Position numbers and translations under genes: made by a program
NCBI GenBank assembly: GCA_026988135.1
Contig: JALSLT010000089.1
Location: forward strand, 1-7,801
DNA: 7,801 nucleotides
Origin: Desulfurobacterium sp.
GTDB lineage: Bacteria > Aquificota > Aquificia > Desulfurobacteriales > Desulfurobacteriaceae
Direction of reading: 5' to 3'
Shown: positions 6,306 to 7,801 of the stretch, piece by piece
Numbering within the stretch: position 1 is the first letter of the stretch
How the letters are laid out: every line of letters starts with the position of its first letter
Notes under the pieces: generated by a model
What the model was told of the DNA's origin: nothing
The model's input: only the letters and a program-made list of their open reading frames with translations
Database searches by the model: none

Positions 6306-6807
6306 TTAATTCCTCCATTTCGAAAGAGGGTAGTTCCTCAATGGTTTTTAATCCGAAATGGATTAAAAACTCTTTTGTTGTTCCGTAAAGTTTAGCTCTT
6401 CCAGGTCCTTTTTTTCTGCCAATAACTTCTATAAGATGTTTTTCAAGTAGGCTTTTAATTGCCCCGTCGCAGTTTTTCCCCCTGATGGTTTCTATCTCTT
6501 TTTTTGCGACAGGCTGTTTGTAAGCAACAATAGCAAGAACCTCAAGGAGGTGTCGGGAAAGCTTTATCGGTTTATCTTCAATAAACTTTTTAACGTATGA
6601 TGAAACTGCCGGGTTGGTATAGAATTTATAGCCTCCTGCTATCTCATCTAAAACTATACCGCTATTTGTGAATTTTTCCTTAATTTTTTTTATCGCATGT
6701 AAAATAGATTCTGCATCAAAATCAAGTCTTTCGGCTATCTCTTTTGCCGTTATAGGTTCTTCTGCTACAAATATGATGGCTTCAATTATTTTTTCAACTT
6801 CCCTCAT
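6295..6807 (-). CDS. scpB: Segregation and condensation protein B (ScpB)
   Basis: ScpB is a kleisin-associated subunit of the SMC-ScpA-ScpB condensin, acting in the nucleoid in chromosome compaction and segregation. The 170-residue protein (typical 170-200) contains the family signatures: IIEAIIFVAEEPIT (about 6-19) at the start of the first winged helix, SRHLLEVLAIVAYKQPV (about 84-100) and the KKEIETIRG segment opening the second winged helix, then IGRKKGPGRAKLYGTT (about 129-144) and FLIHFGL, ending in the usual acidic tail. The ATG at 6807 is preferred over an in-frame TTG at 6813; the purine-rich AGAGAG at about 6815-6820 sits 7 nt from the ATG. The frame overlaps the murG end by 14 nt. 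Its usual partner scpA is not in the window. It lies in a minus-strand operon between murG and the cytidylate-kinase-like gene. Confidence 0.95.
   Translation of the reverse strand: MREVEKIIEAIIFVAEEPITAKEIAERLDFDAESILHAIKKIKEKFTNSGIVLDEIAGGYKFYTNPAVSSYVKKFIEDKPIKLSRHLLEVLAIVAYKQPVAKKEIETIRGKNCDGAIKSLLEKHLIEVIGRKKGPGRAKLYGTTKEFLIHFGLKTIEELPSFEMEELIEK
6311..6316 (-). promoter_or_regulatory. Ribosome binding site fixing the TTG start of the cytidylate-kinase-like gene
   Basis: GGAGGA (minus strand, 6316-6311) lies inside the last codons of scpB, 5 nt before the TTG at 6305-6303. No ATG is available in frame until codon 77. This site is the main reason for accepting a non-ATG start and for keeping the N-terminal extension. 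Confidence 0.7.
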
Positions 6808-7801
6808 CTTCAATCTCTCTTATTACTCTCAGTGTTGCATCTGGTATTGCGAAGGATTTCATAACAGTAGAAAACCGCTCTATTAAAGAGGCGTCAGTGT
6901 AAAGTTTTTTTATGAGAATTGCAAGTTTTTCCGGAGTTAATTCATTCTGTCTGAATAGGAAACAGCCATTTTTCTCTTCGATAAGTTTCACATTGTAATA
7001 TTGATGGTCATCTGCTGCGTAAGGATACGGTATGAAAATTGTCGGTAATCCAAAAAAACATAGTTCCGAAACTGCAAGTGCTCCGCTTCTTGAAATAGCA
7101 ATATCGGCACTTTTGTAAAATAGCCATGGTTCGTCTGTGAAAGGGATAACTTTCGATTCTATTTCAAGCTTTTCATAGATACTTTTTAATTTTCCTTCTT
7201 TTCCGTCTCCGGAGATATGTAAAATTTGAATTTTATCTTTATTTTCAATTAGAGGAGCACTTTTTCTCATTATTTGGTTTATAAAAAGAGCTCCCTGGCT
7301 TCCTCCAAAAACGAGGATTGTAAATTTATCTTCAGTTATTTTTAATTCCTTTCTAGCCTCTATTTTACTCAATTTCAGATTTTCTATCTGTTTTCGCAAA
7401 GGGTTTCCGGTTAGGATTCCGGTTGCGAAGAACTTTTGACAGAAAGAGTTTGCTATTAAGGTTTTAAAGGCTGTTTTGTTTAGAATTCTATTGGTTTTAC
7501 CCGGTTTAGAATTTTGTTCGTGAATAATTACGGGAATATTTTTTGCTTTACCGGCTATTCCTGCCGGAAGAGAAACGTAACCGCCGAAAAGGAGAATTTT
7601 ATCCGGTTTAAACATCTTTATAACATTTTTAACTTTTTTTACGGAAGAAATTATAGATACCAGTCCTCTTAAACTTCCTGTTATTCCTTTGCCCCTTACT
7701 CCTGAAACATCTAAAAAGATTTTTTCACCGGGGATGCTCTCTCTCTTTTTATATTCTATTCCGTATTGTGTTCCTATGAAGAGAACAGAATGTCCGTTTT
7801 C
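6794..7801 (-). CDS. murG: MurG, UDP-GlcNAc:lipid I N-acetylglucosaminyltransferase (N-terminus beyond window)
   Basis: MurG adds GlcNAc to undecaprenyl-pyrophosphoryl-MurNAc-pentapeptide (lipid I) on the cytoplasmic face of the inner membrane, making lipid II for peptidoglycan. The frame is open from the right edge (7801) to the TGA at 6796-6794, giving 335 residues. The first visible residues, ENGHSVLFIGT, match MurG about 25 residues after its start, so the N-terminal GGTGGH loop is outside the window. Counting from the edge, the motifs are FGGYVSLP (72-79), HEQNSKPGKTN (94-104), TGNPLR (131-136), VFGGSQGA (164-171), the UDP-GlcNAc-binding region SRSGALAVSELCFFGLPTI (237-255) and PYPYAADDHQYYN (258-270). 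An internal ATG at 7615 is not the start, since conserved MurG sequence continues upstream of it. The gene is upstream of scpB in the same operon. Confidence 0.96.
   Translation of the reverse strand, partial: ENGHSVLFIGTQYGIEYKKRESIPGEKIFLDVSGVRGKGITGSLRGLVSIISSVKKVKNVIKMFKPDKILLFGGYVSLPAGIAGKAKNIPVIIHEQNSKPGKTNRILNKTAFKTLIANSFCQKFFATGILTGNPLRKQIENLKLSKIEARKELKITEDKFTILVFGGSQGALFINQIMRKSAPLIENKDKIQILHISGDGKEGKLKSIYEKLEIESKVIPFTDEPWLFYKSADIAISRSGALAVSELCFFGLPTIFIPYPYAADDHQYYNVKLIEEKNGCFLFRQNELTPEKLAILIKKLYTDASLIERFSTVMKSFAIPDATLRVIREIEDEGS

Noticed and set aside
6064..6309. Serine- and phenylalanine-rich 81-codon plus-strand frame opposite the cytidylate-kinase-like gene
   Set aside because: Its composition is what reverse-strand reading of Lys/Glu-rich codons produces, and the opposing gene has a better start and family similarity.
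7616..7801. Apparent gene-free stretch upstream of the ATG at 7615
   Set aside because: It is not empty: the minus-strand frame continues to the edge with conserved MurG sequence, so it belongs to murG.

Overview
The window carries eight protein-coding genes and almost no spare sequence. It is AT-rich, with Lys/Glu/Ile-rich proteins, frequent AGA/AGG arginine and GGA glycine codons, and strong GGAG-type ribosome binding sites. A LolA homologue implies an outer membrane, and MurG implies peptidoglycan, so the source is a diderm bacterium. The composition and protein style recall thermophilic Aquificota such as the Desulfurobacteriaceae, but that placement is an impression and not a demonstrated fact. 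All genes look like ordinary chromosomal genes; there is no RNA gene, CRISPR array, insertion sequence or phage gene.

Layout from left to right. (1) Positions 1-558, minus strand: the 5' part of a lolA-like gene for periplasmic lipoprotein transport, running off the left edge. (2) Positions 559-632: a short divergent promoter region with a perfect palindromic TATAATTATA, which gives a -10 hexamer on both strands. (3) Positions 633-4143, plus strand: a tightly packed cluster of rsmD (16S rRNA guanine-N2 methyltransferase), a long 6-pyruvoyl-tetrahydropterin synthase/QueD-like protein and a large peptidase-U32-family protein related to RlhA/TrhP RNA hydroxylases. The genes abut (0 nt, then 1 nt between stop and start), so they are probably co-transcribed and translationally coupled. 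All three families have members acting in RNA modification. (4) Positions 4191-5408, plus strand: pgk (phosphoglycerate kinase, glycolysis/gluconeogenesis), with its own candidate promoter inside the end of the U32 gene and a strong ribosome binding site. (5) Positions 5414-5440: a hairpin terminator with T-runs on both sides, serving pgk and the convergent operon. (6) Positions 5439-7801, minus strand: in transcription order murG (partial, runs off the right edge), scpB (chromosome segregation) and a divergent cytidylate-kinase-like protein. Neighbouring reading frames overlap by 14 and 11 nt.

The window is mostly housekeeping. The points most worth a second look are the pterin-synthase-like protein with a large internal insertion and altered Cys-HGH spacing, the second cysteine cluster in the U32 protein, the degenerate P-loop of the cytidylate-kinase-like protein, and the symmetric divergent promoter. 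No clearly new biological system was found.
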